From Massilia sp. Leaf139 (GTDB lineage Bacteria > Pseudomonadota > Gammaproteobacteria > Burkholderiales > Burkholderiaceae_D): 64,000 nt of DNA. Location of the stretch: NCBI RefSeq assembly GCF_001424165.1, contig NZ_LMOJ01000028.1, forward strand, positions 1-64,000. Direction: 5' to 3'. Shown in pieces: positions 45,705-54,850 of this stretch. The notes under the pieces were generated by a model. The model was not told the DNA's origin. It ran no database searches and saw only the letters and a program-made list of their open reading frames with translations. The translations under genes and the position numbers were made by a program. Position 1 is the first letter of the stretch, and each line of letters starts with the position of its first letter.

Positions 45705-47969
45705 TTACTTCTGCGCCTTCTCGCGCGCCACCCAATACAGCAGCAGCACAATCGCCGCATACGGTATCAAGGACAGCAGATCCGCATTCGGCCCCGACAC
45801 GAACGGGTTCGACGCCTCCGCCCACTTCGCCATCATGCTGTCGAAATCCGTCAGCACGCCCGCGGTGATCGCGATGACGATGCCCGCCAGTGCGCCGCCG
45901 GCGATATAGCCCGATGCCAGCAGCGTGCCCGAGCTGCGGTCGCCCGCGGCGGTGCGTTCCTCGGCGTTCAGGTTCGCGTATTGTGGCAGCTTGTTGTTGC
46001 GGCGGTCTGCCGCCCAGCGCACGGCGCCGCCGATCGCGATCGGCAGGGTCGACACCAGCGGCAGGTAGACGCCGACCGAAAAGGCCAGCGCCTGGATGCC
46101 GGCCAGTTCCAGCACCACCGAGATCATCACGCCGAACAGCACCAGCGTCCAAGGCAGCTGCTGGTCGAGGATGCCCTTGATGATGTAGGACATGAGCACC
46201 GCCTTCGGCGCATCGTATTTCTTGACCTCGGTGCCGTCCGGACGGGTATGGTGGTGGCCGTTGATGCCTGGGTCGACCAGGTAGGCCAGCTGGCCGTCCT
46301 CGTGCACCAGGTACTTGCCTTCGGGGCCGCCGGCGGTGCCGGTCTTGCGCCAGACTTTATAAGTCTTGCTGTCGGTTTCGGCCTGCGGGCCCTGCAGCTG
46401 CGCCGTCTCCGTCAGTTTGGAGGCGTCGACCGTGATGCCGGGTGCCACCTGGGCGGCGGGCACGTACACGGTGCCCGCTTCGTTCAGTTTCAGCAGGATC
46501 GGCCCCAGGATCAGCGCCGAGGCAAAGGCGCCGCACAAGATCGCGTACTGCTGCAGGCGCGGCGTCGAGCCAACCAGGAAGCCCGTCTTCAGATCCTGCG
46601 AGGTGGTGCCGGCGTTGCTCGCGGCGATGCAGACGATGGCGCCGACCGACAGCGCCGTCACGTAATACTGCCCGCCCGTCCAGCCCATCACCAGGAAGAT
46701 CAGGCAGGTGAAGAGCAAGGTGGCGACCGCCATGCCGGAGATCGGGTTCGAGGACGAGCCGACTTCGCCGGTCAGGCGCGAAGAGACGGTGGCGAACAGG
46801 AAGCCGAACACGAGGATCAGGAGCGCGCCCAGCAGGTTCATGTGCAGCGGCGTGGCAACGGTGATGATGACGATGATGGCCAGGCAGCCGATGGCGACCC
46901 ATTTGAAGGGGATGTCCTGGTCGGTGCGCAATGAGGCATCGGCCGCGCCTTTCCCTCCCTTCATGCCGGCCAGACCTCCCTTGAGGCCGTTCCAGATCGA
47001 AGGCAGCGAGCGCACCAGCGAAATCAGGCCGCCCGCCGCCACGGCGCCGGCGCCGATGTACAGCACGTAGGCGTCGCGGATATCGTTCGGCGACATGTCC
47101 TTGATCAGCATGGTGCCCGGCGAGACCGGCACGGTGAGCAGCTCGCCGAAGAACTTGATCATCGGGATCAGCATCAGGTAAGACAGCACGCCGCCGGCCG
47201 CCATCGTAAAGGCGATGCGCGGGCCGATGATGTAGCCGACGCCGACCAGCTCCGGCGAGATCTCCGCGCCGGCCGAACCCGCCTTGAGGGGCGCGCCGAA
47301 CTCGAAGTTGGCGACATCCTTCCAGCCTTTGAGGGAAACGTTGGCCACCTTGTACAGCAGGCCCAGGCCGAAGCCGCCGAAGATGATGGCGGCGCGGCGC
47401 TTGGCGTCGCGCGCGGCGTCAGAGCCCGTCAGGCGCACTTCGCCCGCGGCTTCGCGCGAAGTCTCGGTGGCGGCGGCTTTGAGCACCTCGGCGCAGGCGG
47501 TGCCTTCCGGGTATTTCAGTTCGCGGTGGCCGTCGACGATCATGGTGCGGCGCATCGGAATCATCATCAGGATGCCGAGCAGGCCGCCCAGCACGCCGAC
47601 CAGCATCACGCGCGAGATTTCGAGGTCGAAGCCGAGGATCATAATCGCCGGCATGGTCACGCCCAGGCCGAAGGCAAGCGATTCGCCGGCCGAACCGGCT
47701 GTCTGCGTGATGCTGTTTTCCAGGATGGTCGACTCGCGCCCGCCCATCTTCTTGAACATGCCGAACAAGGTGATGGCGATCACCGCCACCGGGATCGAGG
47801 CGCTGACGGTGAGGCCGACTTTCAGCACCAGGTACAAGGAGGAAGCGCCGAAGACCATGCCCAGCACGACGCCCATGACGAGGGCACGGATGGTGAATTC
47901 GGGGAGGTTCGCGGTGGCGGGAATATACGGCTTGACAGGGGGTGGAGCAGGATCGTAGGGCATCGTCAT
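45705..47969 (-). CDS. OPT family oligopeptide/metal-chelate transporter
   Basis: A 754-residue membrane protein of the oligopeptide transporter (OPT) superfamily with about 15 hydrophobic segments. Family features include ASSLYLVLKVGLTVSASIPVAV near the N-terminus and GESLAFGLGVTMPAIMILG. A hydrophilic stretch of about 95 residues (around 500-595), with GINGHHHTRPDG, interrupts the membrane part and may be extracytoplasmic. Bacterial OPT proteins move peptides or metal chelates; the substrate is unknown. ATG 47969 is used; ATG 47963 is possible. Confidence 0.9.
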   Translation of the reverse strand: MTMPYDPAPPPVKPYIPATANLPEFTIRALVMGVVLGMVFGASSLYLVLKVGLTVSASIPVAVIAITLFGMFKKMGGRESTILENSITQTAGSAGESLAFGLGVTMPAIMILGFDLEISRVMLVGVLGGLLGILMMIPMRRTMIVDGHRELKYPEGTACAEVLKAAATETSREAAGEVRLTGSDAARDAKRRAAIIFGGFGLGLLYKVANVSLKGWKDVANFEFGAPLKAGSAGAEISPELVGVGYIIGPRIAFTMAAGGVLSYLMLIPMIKFFGELLTVPVSPGTMLIKDMSPNDIRDAYVLYIGAGAVAAGGLISLVRSLPSIWNGLKGGLAGMKGGKGAADASLRTDQDIPFKWVAIGCLAIIVIITVATPLHMNLLGALLILVFGFLFATVSSRLTGEVGSSSNPISGMAVATLLFTCLIFLVMGWTGGQYYVTALSVGAIVCIAASNAGTTSQDLKTGFLVGSTPRLQQYAILCGAFASALILGPILLKLNEAGTVYVPAAQVAPGITVDASKLTETAQLQGPQAETDSKTYKVWRKTGTAGGPEGKYLVHEDGQLAYLVDPGINGHHHTRPDGTEVKKYDAPKAVLMSYIIKGILDQQLPWTLVLFGVMISVVLELAGIQALAFSVGVYLPLVSTLPIAIGGAVRWAADRRNNKLPQYANLNAEERTAAGDRSSGTLLASGYIAGGALAGIVIAITAGVLTDFDSMMAKWAEASNPFVSGPNADLLSLIPYAAIVLLLYWVAREKAQK

Positions 47970-48049
47970 CTCGGGGGCATGGATTGGCCAGTCTTAAGCC
48001 GGCCTGAAGGCGTGACTATGGCATATGCGGAACGCGAAAGAAAGCGGAT

Positions 48050-48055
48050 TATAAT
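48050..48055 (+). promoter_or_regulatory. -10 box of the PBP1A gene
   Basis: A perfect TATAAT. It overlaps an in-frame ATG (48054) of the long open frame, which argues that this ATG is not the start and that translation begins downstream at TTG 48105. No clear -35 hexamer. Confidence 0.6.
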
Positions 48056-48104
48056 GCCCCGCCGGGCCTGCCTTTTGCGCGGCCCACAGCAGGAGAACAC
48101 CGTC

Positions 48105-50513
48105 TTGACCAAGCCCACCTCCGCCTTGCCGCGCCAGCGCCAACGCCCGCGCAAGCAACAAGGTTTCATCTTCTTCCTCCTCGCCGCCATCGTGCTCGTC
48201 ATCGCCGGCGCGGCGGTCTGGTTTCTGTTCGCAGTCGTCAAGAACGTGCCTTCGATCGAGGCCGTCACCGACTACAAGCCGAAGATCCCGCTACGCATCT
48301 ACACCGCGGACAAAGTCCTGATCGGCGAGTTTGGCGAGGAGCACCGCGATTTCGTGCCGATCGCGCAGATCCCGCCGATGATGAAGCGCGCCGTACTGGC
48401 GATCGAAGATGCGCGCTTCTACGAACACAAGGGCATCGACTGGATGGGCGCGGCGCGCGCCGTGAAGGCCAACGTCACCGGCGGCTTCGGTTCGGGCGGC
48501 GCCTCCACCATCACCATGCAGGTGGCGCGCAACTTCTTCCTGTCGCGCGAAAAGGTCTTGTCGAGGAAGCTCAACGAGGTCGTCCTCGCGTACAAGATCG
48601 AGGATGCGCTGACCAAGGATCAGATCCTCGAGCTGTACATGAACCAGATTTATCTCGGCCAGCGCTCCTACGGCTTCGCCAGCGCGGCGCGCAGCTATTT
48701 CGGCAAGAAGCTCGACCAGCTGACGATCGCCGAGACGGCGATGCTGGCCGGCCTGCCGCAAAATCCCGCGCGCCACAACCCGGCGGTGAACCCGAAGCGC
48801 GCCAAGATGCGCCAGGAACAGGTGCTGCGCCGCCTGCGCGACCTCGGCGACATCGACGAAGCCCAGTATGCGAAAGCGGTGGCCGAACCGATGCGCGTGC
48901 ACGCGCGGCCGCAGGAATTCGGCACCCACGCCCAGTACGTGGCGGAACTGGCGCGCCAGGTGGTGTTCGCCCAGTATGCGGAAGAGTCGTACACGCGCGG
49001 CATCCGCGTCTACACCACCATCGACTCGAAGGCCCAGGAAGCGGCCTACGATTCGGTGCGGCGCAACGTGCTGGCCTACGACAACCGCCACGGCTACCGC
49101 GGCCCGGAGGCCCGTATCGAGCTGCCGGAAAGCGAGGAAGAACGCGAGGAAGCCATCGTCGAGGCCTTGCAGAAGCGCCCGTCCAGCGACGGCCTGGAGC
49201 CGGTGGTCGTGCTGTCGGCCTCGCCGAAATCGGTGAAGGTCGAGAACATCGACGGCGACACCATCACGATCACGGGCGCCGGGCTGAAGTTCGCCGCAAG
49301 CGGCTTGTCGAGCAAGGCGAAGGAATCGCAGCGCATCGCGCCGGGCGCCGTCGTCCGCATCAGCAAGCTGGGCAAGGACGCCGCCAAGGCGGAATGGGGT
49401 ATCACTCAAGTGCCGCTGGTGGCCGCCGCCTTCGTCGCGCTCGACGCCGAGACCGGCGCCTACCAGGCCCTGGTCGGCGGCTTCGACTACAACCTGCAGA
49501 AGTTCAACCACGTCACGCAAGCCTGGCGCCAGCCCGGCTCGGCGATCAAGCCTTTCGTGTATTCGGCGGCGCTGGAAAAGGGCTACAACCCGGGAACCCT
49601 GATCCTCGACCAGGAACTGGTCATGCCGGGCGAGAACGCCGGCGCCGACTGGTCGCCGCAGAACGACGACGGCGTCTTCGACGGCCCGATCACGATGCGC
49701 TACTCGCTGGCGCATTCGAAGAACGTGCCGACCGTGCGCCTGCTGCGCGCGGTCGAGGTACCGTACGCGCACGACTACCTGGCCAAGTTCGGTTTCGATC
49801 TGGCGCGCCACCCGAAGAACCTGACCCTGGCCCTTGGCACCGGCGCCGTGACGCCGCTCCAGATGGCTGGCGCCTACGCCGTGTTCGCGAACGGCGGCTA
49901 CAGCGTCAAGCCCTACCTGATTTCACGGGTCGAGGACGGCGACGGCACCGTGCTGATCGAAAACAAGGCGCCGGAACCGCGCCTGGACGCCACGCGCGTG
50001 CTCGACCCGTGCAACGCCTGGATGACCGACTCCATGCTGCGCGACGTGACCCGCTACGGCACCGGCGCGGCCGCCACCAAGCGCCTTGGGCGTACGGACA
50101 TCGCCGGCAAGACCGGCACCACCAGCGACGCCATCGACGGCTGGTTCGCCGGCTACGGCGGCAATGTGGTGGCGGTGGCCTGGATGGGCTACGACGAGCC
50201 GAAATCGCTGGGCGGCCGCGAATTCGGCGCGACGCTCGCCTTGCCGATCTGGATGGATTATATGCAGGTGGCGCTGGCCAAGCGGCCGGTCGTGGAACGC
50301 CCCGAGCCGGAAGGCCTCATGCGCGAGAACGACGACTGGATCTACGCCGAATTCGCCGAGATGCCGCAGTATCGCGGCATCGACGTCGACGTCGCGGCGC
50401 CCGCCGCGCCGGAACCCTACCTGACCGACGACGAGGACGCCGAGCCGCATCCGCGCGCCGACAGCGTGCCGCCGCCGCCGAACGCGGCGCCGGTGTTCGT
50501 GCCGGCGCAGTAG
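48105..50513 (+). CDS. Penicillin-binding protein 1A (class A, bifunctional)
   Basis: An 802-residue class A PBP that polymerises glycan strands and crosslinks peptidoglycan. A single TM segment (about 20-42) follows a basic cytoplasmic tail. The glycosyltransferase domain has EDARFYEHKGIDWMG (about 103-117), GGASTITMQVARN and KILELYMNQIYLG-type motif. An OB-like insert precedes the transpeptidase domain with SAIKPF (about 478), AHSKN and KTGTT (about 669). TTG 48105 is preferred: AGGAG is 9 bases upstream and the -10 box overlaps the earlier ATG. The C-terminus is Pro/Ala-rich. Confidence 0.95.
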   Translation: MTKPTSALPRQRQRPRKQQGFIFFLLAAIVLVIAGAAVWFLFAVVKNVPSIEAVTDYKPKIPLRIYTADKVLIGEFGEEHRDFVPIAQIPPMMKRAVLAIEDARFYEHKGIDWMGAARAVKANVTGGFGSGGASTITMQVARNFFLSREKVLSRKLNEVVLAYKIEDALTKDQILELYMNQIYLGQRSYGFASAARSYFGKKLDQLTIAETAMLAGLPQNPARHNPAVNPKRAKMRQEQVLRRLRDLGDIDEAQYAKAVAEPMRVHARPQEFGTHAQYVAELARQVVFAQYAEESYTRGIRVYTTIDSKAQEAAYDSVRRNVLAYDNRHGYRGPEARIELPESEEEREEAIVEALQKRPSSDGLEPVVVLSASPKSVKVENIDGDTITITGAGLKFAASGLSSKAKESQRIAPGAVVRISKLGKDAAKAEWGITQVPLVAAAFVALDAETGAYQALVGGFDYNLQKFNHVTQAWRQPGSAIKPFVYSAALEKGYNPGTLILDQELVMPGENAGADWSPQNDDGVFDGPITMRYSLAHSKNVPTVRLLRAVEVPYAHDYLAKFGFDLARHPKNLTLALGTGAVTPLQMAGAYAVFANGGYSVKPYLISRVEDGDGTVLIENKAPEPRLDATRVLDPCNAWMTDSMLRDVTRYGTGAAATKRLGRTDIAGKTGTTSDAIDGWFAGYGGNVVAVAWMGYDEPKSLGGREFGATLALPIWMDYMQVALAKRPVVERPEPEGLMRENDDWIYAEFAEMPQYRGIDVDVAAPAAPEPYLTDDEDAEPHPRADSVPPPPNAAPVFVPAQ

Positions 50514-50514
50514 A

Positions 50515-51285
50515 TCAGCGCTTCCAGCCGCGGTCGCGCGCCGCGCGCTCGGCCGCTGCGTCGAGCGCCGCACCGGCGATGCGCGCGTCGATGGCCTCGA
50601 GCACGGCGGCCGGCGCCGCGCTGCCGGCCTGGCGATAGTCAGCGCCGTCGGCCGGCGCCTCGCTCAATACCGGAATGCGCCAGTCTTCGCCCTCGCGGCA
50701 GGCCAGGCCCGCGCTGCCCCTGACGCTGAAGCTGCGGCAGTAGCCGCCCTCGCGCGTGGCGAAGCTGACTCCGATGCGGACAGGCGTGTCCGCTTGCGGC
50801 GCACCGGCCAGCTGCTGCGACAGCGCCGCGGCGAGTTCGCCTTGTGCCAGCAGACGTCCGCCGGCGTCGAGGGCGGCGAAGCGCGCCGCGTCCTTCCCCG
50901 TGTTCCCGAGCCAGACATTCAGCGCCAGCACGCCGACGACGAGCGAGGCAGCCAGTGCGCCCCAGCGCGGCCAGCTGCGCCGCTGTTCGGCGGCCTTGGC
51001 CGCCGCCTCCTGGGCCTGAGCCTTGCGCGCACGGGCAGCGTCGAGCGAACTGACGCTGCCGGATGCCGCGTCACCGGTTTGCAAGCGCGCCGGCACCGGC
51101 TCGTCGAGCACGCCGGCGAAGGCGGCAAAGACGTCGGCGCGCAGTGCCCGGTGGCGCGCAATCGCCGCGGCGACCTCCGGATCCTCGCGCTCGGCCCGCT
51201 CGACCAGGCTGCGTTCGGGTTCGTCCAGCTCGCCGTCGGCATAGGCCATCAGGGTTTCGTCGGAAAAAATCGTGGTGCGGATCAT
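50515..51285 (-). CDS. Anti-sigma factor
   Basis: A 256-residue membrane anti-sigma factor. The N-terminal cytoplasmic part starts with DETLMAYADGELDEPER, typical of ECF-binding anti-sigma domains without the zinc HxxxCxxC motif. One TM segment (about 107-126) leads to a periplasmic domain of about 130 residues with two Cys. ATG 51285 overlaps the sigma stop by ATGA, so the pair is coupled. The stop is 1 base from the end of the convergent PBP gene. It should hold the sigma factor inactive until an envelope cue. Confidence 0.88.
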   Translation of the reverse strand: MIRTTIFSDETLMAYADGELDEPERSLVERAEREDPEVAAAIARHRALRADVFAAFAGVLDEPVPARLQTGDAASGSVSSLDAARARKAQAQEAAAKAAEQRRSWPRWGALAASLVVGVLALNVWLGNTGKDAARFAALDAGGRLLAQGELAAALSQQLAGAPQADTPVRIGVSFATREGGYCRSFSVRGSAGLACREGEDWRIPVLSEAPADGADYRQAGSAAPAAVLEAIDARIAGAALDAAAERAARDRGWKR

Positions 51286-51788
51286 GGTGCGGCCCTCGCT
51301 TCGTCTTGCAACAGTGTTTGTAATGCCTCGCGCGCCCGCGCCAGCCGGCTGGTCAGGGTGCCGAGCGGAATATCCAGCACCTGCGCCGCTTCCTTGTACG
51401 GCAGCCCGTCCACCAGCACGAGAGCGACCACGACGCGGTGTTCTTCCGACAGCATGCTCATCGCCTTTTGCACGGCCATGCGTTGCTGGTGCGCTTCGAT
51501 CGCATCGTGGCCGACCTGCTCGCCCTCCTCCTCGGGTGCGAACAGGTCGCTGCGCCGCACCCGGCTGCGCACCTCGTCGACCCAGGCGTTGCGCACGATC
51601 CGGAACAGCCAGCTGTCCAGGCGCGTGCCCGCGCTGTATTGTTCGGATCGCCCGAGCGCCCGTTCCAGCGCGAGCTGCACCAGGTCGTCCGCGTCCTCGC
51701 GGTGGAAAGTGAGCGAACGCGCGAAGCGGCGCATCCGCGGCAACAGGGCGGCAATGTCGTTGGCAAGCATGGTGTTCGTGTCGGTCAC
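51282..51788 (-). CDS. ECF RNA polymerase sigma factor
   Basis: A 168-residue group 4 sigma factor with region 2 (LTFHREDADDLVQLALERAL, then DSWLFRIVRNAWVDEVR) and region 4 (LSEEHRVVVALVLVDGLPYK with a helix-turn-helix LGTLTSRLARAREAL). The frame starts at GTG 51788; ATG 51770 is another option. A putative ECF promoter at 51796-51822 on the same strand ends only 8 bases before GTG, so the message may be leaderless or start at the ATG. Confidence 0.92.
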   Translation of the reverse strand: MTDTNTMLANDIAALLPRMRRFARSLTFHREDADDLVQLALERALGRSEQYSAGTRLDSWLFRIVRNAWVDEVRSRVRRSDLFAPEEEGEQVGHDAIEAHQQRMAVQKAMSMLSEEHRVVVALVLVDGLPYKEAAQVLDIPLGTLTSRLARAREALQTLLQDEARAAP

Positions 51789-51795
51789 AGCGGGT

Positions 51796-51822
51796 AAACG
51801 TCGGCGCGAGGGATTTTATTCC
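51796..51822 (-). promoter_or_regulatory. ECF-type promoter before the sigma factor gene
   Basis: On the minus strand: GGAATAA (51816-51822), exactly 15 bases, CGTTT (51796-51800). The same layout, GGAATAA-N15-CGTT, occurs before the glycine-rich protein gene at 53231. This looks like the binding site of the ECF factor encoded here, giving autoregulation. Confidence 0.65.
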
Positions 51823-51879
51823 ATCCGCCAAGCGTTTTACTTCAAAATAGTTCTCGATGTACATATTCTCCATGCCGAC

Positions 51880-53202
51880 ATGCCCATGAAACCTCGCTTG
51901 AAACCTTCGCGTCTGGCCCAAGCCATTGCCGCCCTCCTTCTATGCGGCGCCGGCGCGGCCCAGGCGCAGCTGCGCCTCCCCTCGCTGAACCTGCCCCAGC
52001 CGCTCGGCCAGCCAGGACTCGACAGCCTGGTGCGGCCGGCCGAACGCCTGCTCGACCGCGCCGTGCCGGGCGATCTCGGCGCCCTGCGGCTGAGCGGCGT
52101 GACCGAGCTGCTGCGGCGCCACCCGAATGTGCTGGAGGCCGATCCGCGCGGCGCGGTGGTCGTGCGCGCGGAAATCCTCGCCACCTCGCCCGCGCCGGCG
52201 CTGCTGCGCGCCGCCGGGGCTCTCGGCTTCCAGGTGCTGCGCGAGGAACGCTTCGACGATCTCGGCGAGTCGCTGGTGGTGCTGCGGGCGCCCGCCGGCA
52301 TGGGCACGGCCGACGCGCTCGAGCGCCTGCGCGCGCTCGATCCCGAGGGTGCATTCGATTTCAACCATGTCTATGTAGGAAGCGCGAGCGCTCCGCTCGG
52401 CGGCACGGCCCCGGCCGGCGGCGCGGCAGGCGCGTCCACGGCTCAGGGCGGCGTCGGCCTGATCGACAGCGGCGTCGACACCGGGCACGAAGTATTCGAA
52501 GGAACCGCCATCGAGCAGTTCGGCTGCGGCGGCGCGCACCATCCGGCACCGCACGGCACGGCGGTCGCGGCGCTGATGGTCGGGCGCAGCGAGCGCTTCG
52601 GGGGCGCGGCGCCGGGCACGCGGCTGTATGCCGCCGACATCTACTGCGATAGCCCCACCGGCGGCTCGGCCGACAAGATCGCCACCGCCCTGGCCTGGAT
52701 GGCGCGGCAAGGCGTCGGCGTCGTCAACCTGAGCCTGGTCGGCCCGCCGAACGCCACGCTCGGCCGCATGGTGGGGGCGATGGTCGCGCGCGGTCACCTG
52801 CTGGTCGCGGCGGTCGGCAACGACGGCCCCGCCGCGCCGCCGCTGTACCCGGCCAGCTATCCCGGCGTGGTCGGCGTGAGCGGCGTCGACCGCGCCGGAC
52901 GGCCCCTGCCGGAAGCGGCGCGCGGGCCGCAGGTGATGTTCGCCGCGCCCGGTAGCCAGATGGTGAGCGCCGCACCAGGCGCCCCGCCCTATCGCCAGGT
53001 GCGCGGCACCTCCTTCGCCGCCCCCATCGTCGCCGCGTTGCTGGCGCAGTCGCTGCCGCGCCCGGATCGCGCCGCCGCGGCGCAGGCCCTGGCCGCGCTG
53101 GCGCGCCAGGCCGCGCGTGCCGATGCGGGTTCGGTCAGCAATGCGACCGGCCACGGCGTCGTCGGCGCCGCCCTGCGCACCGACCCGGCACGCTTCCGAT
53201 AA
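51880..53202 (+). CDS. Secreted S8 subtilisin-like serine protease
   Basis: A 440-residue subtilase with a signal peptide (about 3-30, ending AAQAQ). Residues about 45-165 form an N-terminal prodomain-like region. The catalytic triad is Asp196 in GLIDSGVD, His225 in PAPHGTAVAAL and Ser378 in GTSFAAPIVA, with Asn314 as oxyanion residue. ATG 51886 is an alternative start. The gene is divergent from the sigma/anti-sigma operon. It has a complete triad and should be active outside the cytoplasm; substrate unknown. Confidence 0.92.
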   Translation: MPMKPRLKPSRLAQAIAALLLCGAGAAQAQLRLPSLNLPQPLGQPGLDSLVRPAERLLDRAVPGDLGALRLSGVTELLRRHPNVLEADPRGAVVVRAEILATSPAPALLRAAGALGFQVLREERFDDLGESLVVLRAPAGMGTADALERLRALDPEGAFDFNHVYVGSASAPLGGTAPAGGAAGASTAQGGVGLIDSGVDTGHEVFEGTAIEQFGCGGAHHPAPHGTAVAALMVGRSERFGGAAPGTRLYAADIYCDSPTGGSADKIATALAWMARQGVGVVNLSLVGPPNATLGRMVGAMVARGHLLVAAVGNDGPAAPPLYPASYPGVVGVSGVDRAGRPLPEAARGPQVMFAAPGSQMVSAAPGAPPYRQVRGTSFAAPIVAALLAQSLPRPDRAAAAQALAALARQAARADAGSVSNATGHGVVGAALRTDPARFR

Positions 53203-53230
53203 AAATTTTTAGGAATATTTTCGGATCGAT

Positions 53231-53257
53231 GGAATAAACGGCCGAGCCCGTTCGTTC
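53231..53257 (+). promoter_or_regulatory. ECF-type promoter before the glycine-rich protein gene
   Basis: GGAATAA (53231-53237), 15 bases, CGTTC (53253-53257). The sequence GATGGAATAAA just around the -35 is shared with the sigma gene promoter. A transcript start near 53264 would give a leader of about 40 bases with GGAG before the ATG. Confidence 0.65.
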
Positions 53258-53302
53258 TCCTTGTACCGGCGCACAATCGCGCCACTTACTGGAGAACACA
53301 TC

Positions 53303-54157
53303 ATGCAAACCAAGAAAATCGTCCGCACCATCGCCACCGTCCTCGCCCTCGGCTTCACCGTCTCGGCCCAGGCCCAGCTGCTCGGCGGCGGTGGCGGCGG
53401 ACTGGGCGGCGCGGTCGGCGGCATGATCGGCGGCGGCAGCAGCTTCGGCGGCCGCATGGGATCGATGGAGCCGATGGGCGGCCGCGGCGCCGTCGCCGGC
53501 CTGACGCGCCAGGTCGAACGCCGCCCGGCCGGCGTCGACGCCGGTGGGCTTGCTGGCCGCGGCGATGCCCGTGCAGAACGCCAGGGCGGCTTGCTGGGCG
53601 GGACGCGCAGTGGCGCCAACGGCGCAGCCGGCGGCGACGGCGGCGGCGACGGCGGCCTGACGGGCAAGCTGCAATCGGCAGGCGGCGCCCTGCGCGGCGG
53701 GGCGGACGGCAGCGGCGAACTGGCTACCGCACTGCCGCGCGCGCGTGCCGTCGGTTCCGGATCCGGATCTGGCTCGGGCTCGGGTTCGGCAGGCGGCGAA
53801 GCGGGCGCCAGCCGTTCTGTGTCGGTCTCGGGCGGCCTGTCGGGCAGCGGCGCGCAGCAGGTCGACGGCGGCGCGGGCCAGGTGCGCGATCTCGCCGGCG
53901 GCCTGCGCTCGGGCGCCGGCGAGATCGCGGCGCCGGTGGCCGCAGCCGCCCGCAGCCAGGCCGAGGGCACCGCGCAGTACGCTGGCGCCACGGCCGCGAA
54001 CGCACGCGGCGCGGCCGCCGCCAGTGCCCGCGGCGCCGCCGACGGCGCCCGCTCGGCGGCACAGGGAGCGGCAGCGACGCGCCTGCCGGCGTCGGCAAGC
54101 GTGAACGGTTCGCTGTCGGCCGGCGGCTCGGCCTCGGGCGGCGCTACCTCCGAGTAA
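53303..54157 (+). CDS. Glycine/alanine-rich secreted protein
   Basis: A 284-residue exported protein of very low complexity. The signal peptide (about 1-24, ending VSAQAQ) is followed by Gly-rich runs, a (Gly-Ser) run at about 151-163 encoded by near-identical 6-bp units, and Ala/Gly-rich C-terminal repeats with AAASARGAADGARSAAQG. No folded domain is recognised. GGAG lies 8 bases before ATG 53303. With the ECF-type promoter it is a candidate envelope-stress or surface-layer component. Confidence 0.75.
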   Translation: MQTKKIVRTIATVLALGFTVSAQAQLLGGGGGGLGGAVGGMIGGGSSFGGRMGSMEPMGGRGAVAGLTRQVERRPAGVDAGGLAGRGDARAERQGGLLGGTRSGANGAAGGDGGGDGGLTGKLQSAGGALRGGADGSGELATALPRARAVGSGSGSGSGSGSAGGEAGASRSVSVSGGLSGSGAQQVDGGAGQVRDLAGGLRSGAGEIAAPVAAAARSQAEGTAQYAGATAANARGAAAASARGAADGARSAAQGAAATRLPASASVNGSLSAGGSASGGATSE

Positions 54158-54178
54158 GCCTGGTTTTCCGGCATTCTC

Positions 54179-54850
54179 CTACTGGCGCGGACTGTTGGGC
54201 TCCACGTAGTCCGGCAACTCCGCGTCGTCCCGCACTACCGCGACGATGGCTTCGTCAGGATCGTAGGCATCCTCGGCGGACGCGTCGTGGTGGATGCTGC
54301 CGAGCGGCCCCGGCCCTCCATTTTTCTGCTTGATGTCGTACTGGTCGCCGCGCCCGTCAAGGCCGGCGCCGAACGGCAGCGTCGTCCGGACGAGCGGCGA
54401 ACGGTTCGACCGACGTTCGCGGGCCGGATCGTGCGGCCGGCAATAGCCCGCGTGGCGCACGATGCCTTCAACCCTGCCGGTCGCGCAAATCGTCACGGTC
54501 AGGACGAACTGTTCGCCCCATTGCGCTTTGTCGTAGCCGGCCCTTGGCCAGGGTGGCGGTGCGAAGTCCGACACGATGCGCGCCGTCGTGATGTCTCCGA
54601 TCGCGACGCCGGAAACATCGGCGAGCGTCTCCAGTAGTTGGCGATAGCGTGCCAGCACGGGTGCGAATGCTGCCGAAACCGGTTGGATCGATGGGGTCAG
54701 CAAGTCAATGGAAACGACGCCTTGACCATGCTGCCCGGCAAGCGAACGCAGTCTGCCGACGGCCCAATAGCCATCCAGGTGGTTATTGCGGCTGGCAAAC
54801 GAGCCGCACAGACCAGCGGCGATGTTGGTCAGGTATGCGCTTCTAGGCAT
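54179..54850 (-). CDS. Hypothetical protein
   Basis: A 223-residue open frame with fair coding character but a base composition slightly poorer in GC than its neighbours. The N-terminus (ATG 54850, MPRSAYLTNIAAGLCGSFAS) contains a weak hydrophobic stretch; there is no clear signal peptide. The middle has VVSIDLLTPSIQPVSAAF and a strand-rich VLTVTICATGRVEGIVRH; the C-terminal 70 residues are polar and likely disordered. I do not recognise a family. It sits alone between the ECF locus and the signalling block. Confidence 0.6.
   Translation of the reverse strand: MPRSAYLTNIAAGLCGSFASRNNHLDGYWAVGRLRSLAGQHGQGVVSIDLLTPSIQPVSAAFAPVLARYRQLLETLADVSGVAIGDITTARIVSDFAPPPWPRAGYDKAQWGEQFVLTVTICATGRVEGIVRHAGYCRPHDPARERRSNRSPLVRTTLPFGAGLDGRGDQYDIKQKNGGPGPLGSIHHDASAEDAYDPDEAIVAVVRDDAELPDYVEPNSPRQ

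Noticed and set aside
47526-48104. Upstream extension of the PBP1A frame
   Set aside because: It runs antisense through the OPT gene, and the -10 box at 48050 lies inside it. The family N-terminus begins after TTG 48105.
53303-54157. Antisense frames over the glycine-rich gene (up to 321 codons)
   Set aside because: They are Pro/Ala/Arg-rich complements of Gly/Ala codons with no signal peptide or motif; the plus-strand frame has a signal peptide and a ribosome site.
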